A stretch of DNA of 64,000 nt from JAHJQZ01 sp963676075 (GTDB taxonomy: Bacteria; Pseudomonadota; Alphaproteobacteria; Rhizobiales; Devosiaceae), in the NCBI GenBank assembly GCA_963676075.2, contig CAXXNZ010000026.1, forward strand, positions 17,411-81,410, read 5' to 3'. A model generated the notes under the pieces. The model saw only the letters and a list, made by a program, of their open reading frames with translations, had not been told where the DNA came from and did no database searches. The first letter of the stretch is position 1. Each line of letters opens with the position of its first letter. Both the position numbers and the translations under genes were made by a program. Below, in pieces: positions 52,214 to 60,554 of the stretch.

Positions 52214-53518
52214 TCAGACTAGGAGTGCCGATTTTGCCGGCTGGCCGGCGATATAGGTTTCGGTGATCGCGCGATCGTCGCCGAGGGTTTGCAGCAGGAA
52301 CAGCTCCTCGGCAAGTGTACTCACCCGCTCCATTTTGACGCGCATGGCCGGCGTGGCGCGCGCGTCGAGCACCACCAGGTCGGCCCAGTCGCCCGGCCCC
52401 AGGGAACCGAACCCCGGTTGGCGCAGCATCGCTGCGGCATTGCCGCGCGTCGCCATATAGATCGAGGTCAGCGGATCGAGCCGGTTCCCGGCCATCTGCT
52501 GCACCTTGTAGAATTCGTCGAGCGTTCTCAGCATAGAGTATGACGTGCCGCCGCCGATATCTGTCGCGACCGCGCTCACCATGCCGGCTTTGTCAGCCTT
52601 GTCGAGATCGTAAAGGCCCGAGCCTAGGAAGAGGTTCGAGGTCGGGCACGACACCGCCACGGCGCCGGCCTCGGCCATCATCGCCATCTCGCGGTCGCTC
52701 AGGTGGATGACATGACCATAAAGGGCGTTGGGCCTGAGCATGCCGTAATGGGCGTAGATCGAGGTATAGTCCTTGTGCTCGGGGTAGAGCCTCAGCGTCG
52801 TCTCGATCTCGGCGTGGTTCTCGCTCAGATGCGTCTGGATCGGCACATCCGGAAACTCGGATGCCAGCGCCGCCGCCGCCTCCATCTGCTCATGACTAGA
52901 GGTCAGAGCGAAGCGCGGGGTAATCGCCACCTCAGCCCTGCCCTTGCCGTGCCATTTGCCGATCAGCGCCTTGGTCTCGTCATAGCCGCGTTGCGGCGTG
53001 TCGCGCAGGGGTTCTGGGCAGTTGCGATCCATCATCACCTTGCCGCCGATGACCGCCATGTTGCGCCGCGCTGCTTCGGTAAAGAACGCTTCGGCGGAAG
53101 CCGGATGCACCGAGCAATAGGCGGCGACCGACGTGGTGCCGTTGCGGATCAGCTCGTCGAAAAACAGCGAGGCGATGCGGGCGCCATGTTCGGGATCGGC
53201 GAAACGCTGTTCCTCGATGAAGGTGTAGGTGTTGAGCCATTCGAGCAGCGAGCCAGCATAGGAGCCGACCACCTGCATCTGGACGAAATGGATATGTGGG
53301 TCGACGAAGCCGGCGGTGATGAGGTTGGGCCGGTGGTCGATGACCGGACCGGGATAGGTTCCGGCCATGTCCTCATAGTTCATAACCTGCGCGATGCGTC
53401 CGTCATCGCCAATGGCGATGCCGCCGTCCTCAAGATAGACGTGGGACGCGCTGTCGTCCGGTCCCTCGGGCCGCCGGAGGAAATGCAGCACGCGTCCGCG
53501 CAGGATTTTTGCGCTCAC
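52214..53518 (-). CDS. guaD: Guanine deaminase
   Basis: 434 residues of the amidohydrolase superfamily. Guanine is converted to xanthine and ammonia. The zinc HxH is in 'GFVDPHIHFVQMQVVGSYAGSLLEWLNTYTFIEEQRF', and 'QTHLSENHAEIETTLRLYPEHKDYTSIYAHYG' and 'SCPTSNLFLGSGLYDL' are family hallmarks. The start overlaps the stop of puuD by four bases (ATGA), so the two are translated together. Confidence 0.95.
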   Translation of the reverse strand: MSAKILRGRVLHFLRRPEGPDDSASHVYLEDGGIAIGDDGRIAQVMNYEDMAGTYPGPVIDHRPNLITAGFVDPHIHFVQMQVVGSYAGSLLEWLNTYTFIEEQRFADPEHGARIASLFFDELIRNGTTSVAAYCSVHPASAEAFFTEAARRNMAVIGGKVMMDRNCPEPLRDTPQRGYDETKALIGKWHGKGRAEVAITPRFALTSSHEQMEAAAALASEFPDVPIQTHLSENHAEIETTLRLYPEHKDYTSIYAHYGMLRPNALYGHVIHLSDREMAMMAEAGAVAVSCPTSNLFLGSGLYDLDKADKAGMVSAVATDIGGGTSYSMLRTLDEFYKVQQMAGNRLDPLTSIYMATRGNAAAMLRQPGFGSLGPGDWADLVVLDARATPAMRVKMERVSTLAEELFLLQTLGDDRAITETYIAGQPAKSALLV

Positions 53519-54747
53519 ATCAGACTCCCGGACGCGGCGACGCTTTCACGGTACCAGGCGACGATCAGTTTGCGTTCCTCTGGCTCCATGAAACTCACAT
53601 TACCCGGCGGCATGGCGGTCGAATACCCCGCCTGGATGGCGATCTGTTTCGCCCGCGCCACGATCTCGGCATCGGTTTCGAGCAAAACATTCTTTGGCGG
53701 CGCGGTGACGCCCATGAAATCGGGTTCGCTCATGTGGCACATCGAGCAGCGTCCGAGAACCGTGTTGCGCACCGCCTCGAAATGCGGGCTGTCGATGAAG
53801 GCCTGCCCACCCGGCGGCAGGGTTTCAGTGCCCGGCAGCTTCGGATTGGACGACAGCCACATGATCGAGATGAAGATCAGCGCCGTCAGCGCCCAGGTCC
53901 AGTGCGGGTCGCCCTTGCGGGCGTGCCGTGTGTTGAAATAGTGCCGGATGAGCACGCCCATCAGGAAGACCAGCGAGGCGATGATCCAGTTGTACTCGGT
54001 GGCGAAAGCCAGCGGGTAGTGGTTGGACAGCATCAGGAAGATGACCGGCAGCGTCAGGTAGTTGTTGTGCAGCGACCGCTGCTTGGCCTGCGCCCCGAGA
54101 TAGGCCGCCGGAGTCCGCCCGGCCTTGAGATCGGCGACAACGATGCGTTGGTTCGGGATGATGATGAAAAACACATTGGCGCTCATCACCGTCGCGGTGA
54201 AGGCGCCAAGATGCAGCAGCGCCGCCCGTCCGGTGAACAGGTGCGTGTAGCCCCAGGCCATGACGACGAGCACGCCGAACAACAACACCATCAGCCCGGT
54301 GGTGTGCTTGCCGATCGGGGACTTGCACAGGAAATCATAGACCAGCCAGCCGATCGACAGCGAAGCGATCGAGATGAGGATCCCTGCCCAGTTCGGCACG
54401 TCGAGGACATTGCGGTCGATCAGGAACAGGTCGGCGCTGGAATAATAGACCACCGCCAGCATGGCGAAGCCGGAGAGCCAGGTCGAATAGCTCTCCCATT
54501 TGAACCAGATCAGGTGTTCGGGCAGCGTTGGCGGCGCCACCATGTATTTGTTGACGTGGTAGAAGCCGCCGCCATGGACCTGCCATTCCTCGCCCGAGGC
54601 GAGCTTGGGCAGGTGCTCGGTCTTTCTCAGCCCCAGATCGAGAGCGATGAAATAGAACGATGACCCGATCCAGGCGATGGCGGTGATGACATGCAGCCAC
54701 CTCACGCCAAACTGCACCCATTCCCAGAAAATGGCGAAATCGGTCAT
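53515..54747 (-). CDS. puuD: Membrane-bound urate hydroxylase (PuuD) with cytochrome c domain
   Basis: 410 residues. About eight membrane helices of the DUF989/urate oxidase N-terminal domain ('HVITAIAWIGSSFYFIALDLGL', 'GGGFYHVNKYMVAPPTLPEHLIWFKWE') are followed by a c-type cytochrome domain with the haem motif CSMCH at 334-338. PuuD oxidises urate to 5-hydroxyisourate and passes electrons to the respiratory chain instead of making H2O2. First gene of the puuD-guaD unit, downstream of the transporter operon. Confidence 0.95.
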   Translation of the reverse strand: MTDFAIFWEWVQFGVRWLHVITAIAWIGSSFYFIALDLGLRKTEHLPKLASGEEWQVHGGGFYHVNKYMVAPPTLPEHLIWFKWESYSTWLSGFAMLAVVYYSSADLFLIDRNVLDVPNWAGILISIASLSIGWLVYDFLCKSPIGKHTTGLMVLLFGVLVVMAWGYTHLFTGRAALLHLGAFTATVMSANVFFIIIPNQRIVVADLKAGRTPAAYLGAQAKQRSLHNNYLTLPVIFLMLSNHYPLAFATEYNWIIASLVFLMGVLIRHYFNTRHARKGDPHWTWALTALIFISIMWLSSNPKLPGTETLPPGGQAFIDSPHFEAVRNTVLGRCSMCHMSEPDFMGVTAPPKNVLLETDAEIVARAKQIAIQAGYSTAMPPGNVSFMEPEERKLIVAWYRESVAASGSLM

Positions 54748-54767
54748 GAAGCAGCCCCCGCATGCCT

Positions 54768-54874
54768 TGCGTCATCGCGAGCGCCCGGAGGGCGCGCGGC
54801 AGTCCAGAAGCCGCGAACACGGTTGTGCGCTGCCTTCTGGATTGCGTCGTCGCTTTGCTCCTCGCAATGACGCG
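54768..54874. repeat. Inverted-repeat element (CGTCATTGCGAGGAGC family)
   Basis: About 107 bp, palindromic end to end: GCGTCATCGCGAG at the left and CTCCTCGCAATGACGC at the right, with internal partners CAGTCCAGAAG and CTTCTGGATTG. Repeats of the form 'CGTCATTGCGAGGAGC...AGCAATCCAG' are widespread in many bacterial genomes as small mobile-like palindromes. It lies in the puuD upstream region. Confidence 0.7.
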
Positions 54875-54905
54875 TCTGTGCAAACATCACGAAAAGCCGA
54901 GCACG

Positions 54906-54930
54906 AAAGAGGCGGACCTGGGCCCGCCTC
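54906..54930 (-). terminator. Rho-independent terminator of the xdh-transporter operon
   Basis: GAGGCGG (54909-54915) and CCGCCTC (54924-54930) form a seven-pair stem that on the minus strand is followed by TTTCG, 28 bp after the stop of the binding-protein gene. Confidence 0.7.
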
Positions 54931-54957
54931 CCATTTCGATACGTGCGATCAAGCCGA

Positions 54958-56076
54958 TCAGGCTTCCATGCCTTCGGCATACCAGGCTTCGGCGGCCCAG
55001 AATTCGCCGTCGTCGATGATGTCGCCTTCGGCGGCCACGACATTGCCCTTGGTGTCCTTGATCGGACCGGCATACGGATGGATCGAGCCGTCGACGATGC
55101 CAGCCTTGACGGCTTCGGCAGCCTCGACGACATCGGCCGGGATCTTGGCATTGTACGGCCCGATGACGACCTCGCCGTCCTTGATGCCGCCCCAGAAGTT
55201 CGATTCTTCCCAGGTGCCGTCGAGCACGGCCTTGACGGTCTTGGCGTAGTACGGACCCCAATTGTCGATGATTGCGGTCAGATGAGCCTCAGGCGCAAAG
55301 GCGCTCATGTCGGCGCCCTGGCCGAAGCCGCCGATGACCGGCTTGCCCTGCTTGATGGCTTCCTCGAGCACCTGCAAGGCGGCCGGGCCATCGGTGTGCT
55401 GGGTGATGACGTCGACACCCTGGTCGATCAGGGCGCGGGCCGCGTCGGCTTCCTTGGCCGGGTCGAACCAGCTGTCGACATAAACGACCTTGGTGACGAA
55501 GTCCGGGTTCTGCTTGCGCGCCGCCAGGTGGAAGGCGTTGGCGCCCATGAACACTTCCGGGATCGGGAAGGAGCCGATGTAGGCGCCGATGCCCGATTTG
55601 GACATCTTGCCGGCGATGGTGCCGATGACGGCGCGGCCTTCGTGGAACTTGGCGTTGTAGATCGACATGTTCGGCAAGGTCTTGTAGCCGGTTGCCCATT
55701 CGAACTTCACGTCGGGGAACTGCTTGGCGACCTTTTCCATGTAGTCGCCGAAACCGAAGCTGGTGCCGAAGATGATGTCGTTGCCCTGCTGGGCGAGTTC
55801 GCGGAAGACGCGCTCGGAGTCCGGGCCTTCGGCAACGTTGGTGACGACGGTGGTCTCGACCTTGTCGGCACCGAGCTGCTCGAGCATGTACTTGCGGCCC
55901 TGGTCGTGGCCGTAGTTCCAGCCATTGTCGTCGGGCGTGCCGATCATGACGAAGGCGGCCTTGACCTTGGCCTTCTGTGCAAAGGCGCGGCCACCCAGAA
56001 GCGGGGCGGCGGCCACGGCGCCACCGACCTTCAGTACTGTGCGGCGGCTCATCGGGCGGGCATTGATCACGGTCAT
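54958..56076 (-). CDS. BMP-family (PnrA-like) ABC transporter substrate-binding protein
   Basis: 372 residues from ATG 56076 (AGGAG upstream). A twin-arginine-type signal ('SRRTVLKVGGAVAAAPLLGGRAFA') suggests Tat export. The mature protein has the basic-membrane-protein/PnrA fold ('DDNGWNYGHDQGRKYM', 'GTSFGFGDYMEKVAKQFPDVKFEW', 'GRAVIGTIAGKMSKSGIGAYIGSFPIPEV'). This family binds nucleosides and purines. It is last in the operon with two permeases, an ATPase and the xdh genes, so its ligand is probably a purine base or nucleoside. Confidence 0.92.
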   Translation of the reverse strand: MTVINARPMSRRTVLKVGGAVAAAPLLGGRAFAQKAKVKAAFVMIGTPDDNGWNYGHDQGRKYMLEQLGADKVETTVVTNVAEGPDSERVFRELAQQGNDIIFGTSFGFGDYMEKVAKQFPDVKFEWATGYKTLPNMSIYNAKFHEGRAVIGTIAGKMSKSGIGAYIGSFPIPEVFMGANAFHLAARKQNPDFVTKVVYVDSWFDPAKEADAARALIDQGVDVITQHTDGPAALQVLEEAIKQGKPVIGGFGQGADMSAFAPEAHLTAIIDNWGPYYAKTVKAVLDGTWEESNFWGGIKDGEVVIGPYNAKIPADVVEAAEAVKAGIVDGSIHPYAGPIKDTKGNVVAAEGDIIDDGEFWAAEAWYAEGMEA

Positions 56077-56114
56077 GTAAGTCTCCTGTTGGACGTGTTC
56101 CCAGACGGGTTTTC

Positions 56115-57044
56115 TTAGTTCATGGGGACGAAAGGCTTGCCGAGGCAGGCCGGGGCACCGGTGCGTCCCTTGGCGCGAAGAGAAAAAAGCACCAGCACCA
56201 GGATGGTGGCAAGATAGGGCAGCGAGGCCCAGAGTTCGGACGGCAGGATGCGGAACGCACCGCCCGCCGCCTTGGCATAGAGTTCCATGGTGGCGATGAG
56301 GCCGAACAGATAGGCGCCGATCAGAAGGCGTCCCGGCTTCCAGGCAGCGAAAACGACCAGCGCCAGCGCGATCCAGCCCCGGCCCGAGGTCAGGCCTTCG
56401 ACCCATTGCGGGGTGAGGATCAGCGGGAAGCAGGAGCCGCCGATGCCGGCCATGGCACCGCCGAAAGCGACGGCGAGATAGCGCACGCCGATCACCGGAT
56501 AGCCGATCGAATGGGCTGAAATATCGGATTCTCCGACGGCCCTGAGGATCAGCCCGGCGCGGGTCCGGTGCAAAAACCACCAGACGGCAAACACCATGAT
56601 CAGCGAGAAATAGGCGAGCGGGGAATAGCCAAACACGACCTTGAAGATCGGGTGCATCGCCAGTTCAGGCGGAAACACCGAACGGAACAGATCGATCGGC
56701 TTGCCGGTATAGGGCTGGCCGAACAGGGCCGAAAAGCCGGTGCCGAAAATGGTCAGCGCCAGGCCTGTTGCAACCTGGTTGGAGCTGAGCGTCAGCGTCA
56801 GCACGGCGAAGATCATCGAGACCGCCATGCCGGCAAAACCCGCCGCCAGCACACCGAGCCAGGGCGAACCTGTCGTGTAGGTTGCAGCGAAGCCGACAAC
56901 GGCGCCGGTCAGCATCATGCCTTCGACGCCAAGATTGAGAACGCCGGATTTCTCCACCACCAGTTCGCCGAGCGCGGCGATGAGGATCGGTGTCGAAGCG
57001 CCGACAAGGGTGATGATGATGGCGATGACCAGATCGACGCTCAT
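56115..57044 (-). CDS. ABC transporter permease (BMP/nucleoside type), second permease
   Basis: 309 residues with eight to ten membrane helices. 'VEKSGVLNLGVEGMMLTGAVVGF' is the characteristic N-terminal stretch of the BMP-type inner-membrane component. Its start overlaps the first permease by four bases (ATGA). It forms the transmembrane heterodimer with the 365-residue permease upstream. Confidence 0.93.
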   Translation of the reverse strand: MSVDLVIAIIITLVGASTPILIAALGELVVEKSGVLNLGVEGMMLTGAVVGFAATYTTGSPWLGVLAAGFAGMAVSMIFAVLTLTLSSNQVATGLALTIFGTGFSALFGQPYTGKPIDLFRSVFPPELAMHPIFKVVFGYSPLAYFSLIMVFAVWWFLHRTRAGLILRAVGESDISAHSIGYPVIGVRYLAVAFGGAMAGIGGSCFPLILTPQWVEGLTSGRGWIALALVVFAAWKPGRLLIGAYLFGLIATMELYAKAAGGAFRILPSELWASLPYLATILVLVLFSLRAKGRTGAPACLGKPFVPMN

Positions 57045-58138
57045 GCCTGGGCTTCTCCGGAGGTCGAGCCTGCCGGTGTCGAGCCGCGCAGGCGCAGGCG
57101 ATAACGCACGAGCACGTCACCGGCCAGAAGGAAGAACAACATCATCGACTGGAAAATGCCGACCGCCGGATAGGGGAAGGCAATGGTGGTCTGGGCCACC
57201 TCGCCGCCGACGAAGGTGATGGCGAGCACGATACCGGCGATGAGAATGCCGACCGGATGCAGGCGCCCGAGAAAAGCGACGATGATCGCGGTGAAGCCAT
57301 AATTGGTCGGGAATTGCGGCACCATTCGCCCGAACGGCCCCGCCACTTCCAGCATGCCGGCGAGCCCGGCAAGGCCACCGCTCACCAGCAGGGCGATCCA
57401 GATCGTCTGGCTGGCCGAGAAGCCTGCATGGCGGGCCGCGAAGGGGGCGGCGCCGACCGTCTTGATCTGGAAGCCGAACAGCGAGCGCGACACCACGAAC
57501 CAGGCGATGAACACGATGATGATCGCGATCGGCGCGCCGGCCTGAACGATCGTACCGGGAATGATATAGGGCAGCGATTGATCGGCGCTGAATGAAATGG
57601 TCTGAGGCTGGCCGAAGGCATGCGGGCTCTTCCACGGTCCGAAGACAAGGTAGTTGAGCAGATTGATCGACACATAGGTCAGCATCAGCGTCGTCAGGAT
57701 CTCGTTGACCTGGAACCTGGTCCTGAGCCAGGCCGGAACCGCCACCCAGGCCATGCCGCCGGCGATGCCGGCCAGCGCCATCAGCGGCAGGATCCAGGGA
57801 CCGGACATATCCTTGGTCATCAGCGCAATGCCGGTCGCCGCCAGCCCGCCGAGGATGTACTGGCCTTCGGCACCGATGTTCCAGACATTGGCGCGGTAGC
57901 CGATCGACAATCCGACAGCGATGATGACCAGTGGAGCGGCCTTGACCGCGAGGTCCTGCCATTTGAGCGTGTTGATGAGGGGCGCAAAGAAGATTTCGCG
58001 CACCGCGCCGAAGCCGTCGAACCCGATCAGGGAAAAGACGATGCCGCCGATGATCATGGTCAGCGCCACGGCCAGAACCGGGGTCAGATAGATCATCAAC
58101 CGGCTCGGTTGAGGCCGTTTTTCGAGCTTAATCGGCAT
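57041..58138 (-). CDS. ABC transporter permease (BMP/nucleoside type), first permease
   Basis: 365 residues from ATG 58138, overlapping the ATPase gene by eleven bases; an upstream in-frame start would overlap further. Membrane helices throughout, with 'NIGAEGQYILGGLAATGIAL' and 'WVAVPAWLRTRFQVNEILTTLMLTYVSINLLNYLV', the BMP-permease signature. Partner of the 309-residue permease. Confidence 0.93.
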   Translation of the reverse strand: MPIKLEKRPQPSRLMIYLTPVLAVALTMIIGGIVFSLIGFDGFGAVREIFFAPLINTLKWQDLAVKAAPLVIIAVGLSIGYRANVWNIGAEGQYILGGLAATGIALMTKDMSGPWILPLMALAGIAGGMAWVAVPAWLRTRFQVNEILTTLMLTYVSINLLNYLVFGPWKSPHAFGQPQTISFSADQSLPYIIPGTIVQAGAPIAIIIVFIAWFVVSRSLFGFQIKTVGAAPFAARHAGFSASQTIWIALLVSGGLAGLAGMLEVAGPFGRMVPQFPTNYGFTAIIVAFLGRLHPVGILIAGIVLAITFVGGEVAQTTIAFPYPAVGIFQSMMLFFLLAGDVLVRYRLRLRGSTPAGSTSGEAQA

Positions 58139-59696
58139 GAACGGTCTCCGGATGCACATGCATCTCCGCGCTGGCTTCGGGGTCGCCATGGATGCCGCCC
58201 ATCAACAGCCCGATTTCTTCGACGTCTGCGCCCTCGACCGCCATCGGCGCCGATAGCCGGCCTTCGTTGATGACCGCCAGCGTGTCGCAAAGCGACAGCA
58301 GTTCGTCGAGGTCCTGCGAGATGACGACGATGGCCGAGCCGGCAGCGGCGAGGTCGATGATTGCCTGGTGGATCGCCGCGGCGGCGCCCGCATCGACGCC
58401 CCATGTCGGCTGGGACACCACGAGCACGCTCGGGTTCTGCAGGATTTCGCGGCCCATGATGTATTTTTGTAAGTTTCCGCCCGACAGCGATCCGGCGGTC
58501 GACTTGATGCCGGTGGTCTTGACCGAGAACGCGTCGATGACCTTGCCGGTATAGGACTGGGCCGTGCCGGGACGGATGAGCCCGGAGATGACCATGCCGA
58601 TCCGGTCGCGCGCCGTCAGCACTGAATTGTCCGAAAGCGAGAAATCCGGGACAGATGCATGGCCGTTGCGTTCCTCGGGAACGCTGGCAATGCCCTTCAG
58701 GCGCCGCTGGCGGGTCTTTTGCCGCGCGATCGGCTCGCCATCGAGCATGATCATGTCGGCCTCGTGCACCGCTTCCTCGCCGCTGAGCGCCAGCAGCAGG
58801 GCGTTCTGCCCATTGCCGGCGACGCCGGCGATGCCGAAGATCTCGCCTTCGTGCACCGTGAAGGAGATGTCCTTGAGAGCTGTGCCGAACTCGCCGACCG
58901 GCGGCAGGCTCAGGTGCTGGACGACGAGCTTCTCGCGGCCGCGCTCGCGGCCTGCCGTCTTGTTGATGTCCTTGAGCCCGGCGCCGATCATCTTCTCGGC
59001 CATCGAGCGCGAGGTCTCGACCCGGGGATCGCAGGTATCGACCACCTTGCCGCTCCTCAGGATCGTCGCCGTGTCGCACAGCGCCTTGATCTCGTGGAGC
59101 TTGTGGGAAATGTAGAGGATCGAGCAGCCCTCGCTGGCGAGCTGGCGCAAGACGACGAACAATTGCTCGACCTCCTGCGGCGTCAGCACCGAGGTCGGCT
59201 CGTCCATGATCAAAAGGCTCGGATTGAGCAAAAGCGCGCGCACGATCTCGATGCGCTGGCGCTCCCCAACGCTGAGGGTCGAGACCTTGCGATGCGGATC
59301 GAGCTTGAGCCCGTAGGTCTGCATGATGGCGCCGACCCGGGCTTCGAGTTCGCGGGCCGGAATCTTGGCATCCATGCCGAGCGCGATGTTCTCAAGCACG
59401 GTCAGGGCTTCGAACAGCGAGAAATGCTGGAACACCATGCCGATGCCCAGCTTGCGCGCCACCTTGGGATTGCTGACCGTGGTCGGCGCTCCGTTCCAGA
59501 ATATCTCTCCGGCATCGGGCTGCATGATGCCGTAGATCATCTTGACCAGGGTCGACTTGCCGGCCCCGTTCTCTCCCAGCAGGGCGTGAATCTCGCCCGG
59601 CTTGACCGCAAAGCTCACGCGGTCATTGGCCAGAACGCCCGGGAACCGTTTGACAATACCGCTCAAAGCGAGGCGATCAGCCACCCCGTCGTTCAT
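58128..59696 (-). CDS. ABC transporter ATP-binding protein with two nucleotide-binding domains
   Basis: 522 residues. The first domain has Walker A 'GENGAGKSTLVKMIYG' (about 40-55), signature 'LSVGERQRIEIVRAL' and Walker B 'LLIMDEPTSVLTP'. The second domain has the altered loop 'GVAGNGQNALLLAL' and a signature 'LSGGNLQKYIMGREI'. This tandem layout is that of sugar/BMP-nucleoside uptake systems. Start overlaps xdhC by four bases, tying purine oxidation and uptake to one transcript. Confidence 0.94.
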   Translation of the reverse strand: MNDGVADRLALSGIVKRFPGVLANDRVSFAVKPGEIHALLGENGAGKSTLVKMIYGIMQPDAGEIFWNGAPTTVSNPKVARKLGIGMVFQHFSLFEALTVLENIALGMDAKIPARELEARVGAIMQTYGLKLDPHRKVSTLSVGERQRIEIVRALLLNPSLLIMDEPTSVLTPQEVEQLFVVLRQLASEGCSILYISHKLHEIKALCDTATILRSGKVVDTCDPRVETSRSMAEKMIGAGLKDINKTAGRERGREKLVVQHLSLPPVGEFGTALKDISFTVHEGEIFGIAGVAGNGQNALLLALSGEEAVHEADMIMLDGEPIARQKTRQRRLKGIASVPEERNGHASVPDFSLSDNSVLTARDRIGMVISGLIRPGTAQSYTGKVIDAFSVKTTGIKSTAGSLSGGNLQKYIMGREILQNPSVLVVSQPTWGVDAGAAAAIHQAIIDLAAAGSAIVVISQDLDELLSLCDTLAVINEGRLSAPMAVEGADVEEIGLLMGGIHGDPEASAEMHVHPETVHAD

Positions 59697-60554
59697 CCAT
59701 TACCCTTTGCCGTTTCGCGAGCCTTAGCCGGCACCGCCCATTTGCTAGGCTCTTTATTCATTTTGACGATAATTTCGGCAGCCGTCAAAGCCGCAATCAC
59801 CTCGGGACGCTTGTCTTCAACACCAGAATCACCGATCGGGCAGACGAGCGAGGCGAGTTTTGCCTCGTCGCCGCCGTTCTCGAAATACCAGCGTCGGAAT
59901 TGCACCCTTTTGGTACGCGAACCGATCATGCCGACATAGGATGCATCAGCGCGCCCTAGTGCCGCACCGGTGATGAGAAAATCGAGTGCGTGGTCATGGG
60001 TAACGGCGACAAATGCCGCTCCGGACAGGGCTTTTTGCACCTCAGCCTCCGGAACCGGCGTAAGCCGCGTCTCGATTCCGGGGGGCGACGCCGGACAGCC
60101 GCTCAGCGCGGGTATCAACAAGAATCACGCGAACAGGCAGCGGTTTCAGTGCTGCGGCGAGCGCCAGCCCGACATGGCCGGCGCCAAAAACATATATCGG
60201 CGGCAAAGCAGCCTGCTCCGCCGCGACTCGCGCCAGCAGTTTTTCCGAGTCGGGTCCGCCCCAGAGCGCGAAGCCGATATCGACATTGCCGCCGCAGCAC
60301 TGGCCGATGCCCGGCCCGAGCGCGATGGAAAGCTGCGCATTGTCGGCGCCGTCCTTGAGATAGCGTCGCGCCTCGGCGATCATCTGGTATTCGAGCTGGC
60401 CGCCACCGATGGTGCCGAACTCTTCGCGTTCGGACACCAGCATGAAGGCGCCGGCCTCGCGGGGAGCCGAACCGCGAACCCGCTTCACCTCGATTAACAT
60501 GACCCTGTCATGGCTGGCGGCAAATGCGGCGACGGTCTCGGCGGTGTGGCTCAT
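59693..60554 (-). pseudogene. xdhC: xdhC, xanthine dehydrogenase maturation factor, frameshifted as given
   Basis: Two frames together make a full XdhC of about 285 residues. The first, from ATG 60554, has 'EVKRVRGSAPREAGAFMLV', 'TIGGGQLEYQMIAEA', 'GQCCGGNVDIGF' and 'VFGAGHVGLALAAAL', and reaches 'VDTRAERLSGV'. The second continues 'PGIETRLTPVPEAEVQKAL' and 'YVGMIGSRTKRVQFRRW' to the stop at 59693. The change of frame falls in a run of six G (C on the coding strand) at 60080-60085, where five would restore the frame. XdhC loads sulfurated molybdenum cofactor into XdhB. Overlaps xdhB and the ATPase gene by four bases each. The shift may be a sequencing error or a real lesion. Confidence 0.9.

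Noticed and set aside
54958..56580. A longer version of the binding-protein gene starting at 56580.
   Set aside because: The extension is antiparallel-frame sequence of the second permease; the Tat signal and AGGAG place the start at 56076.
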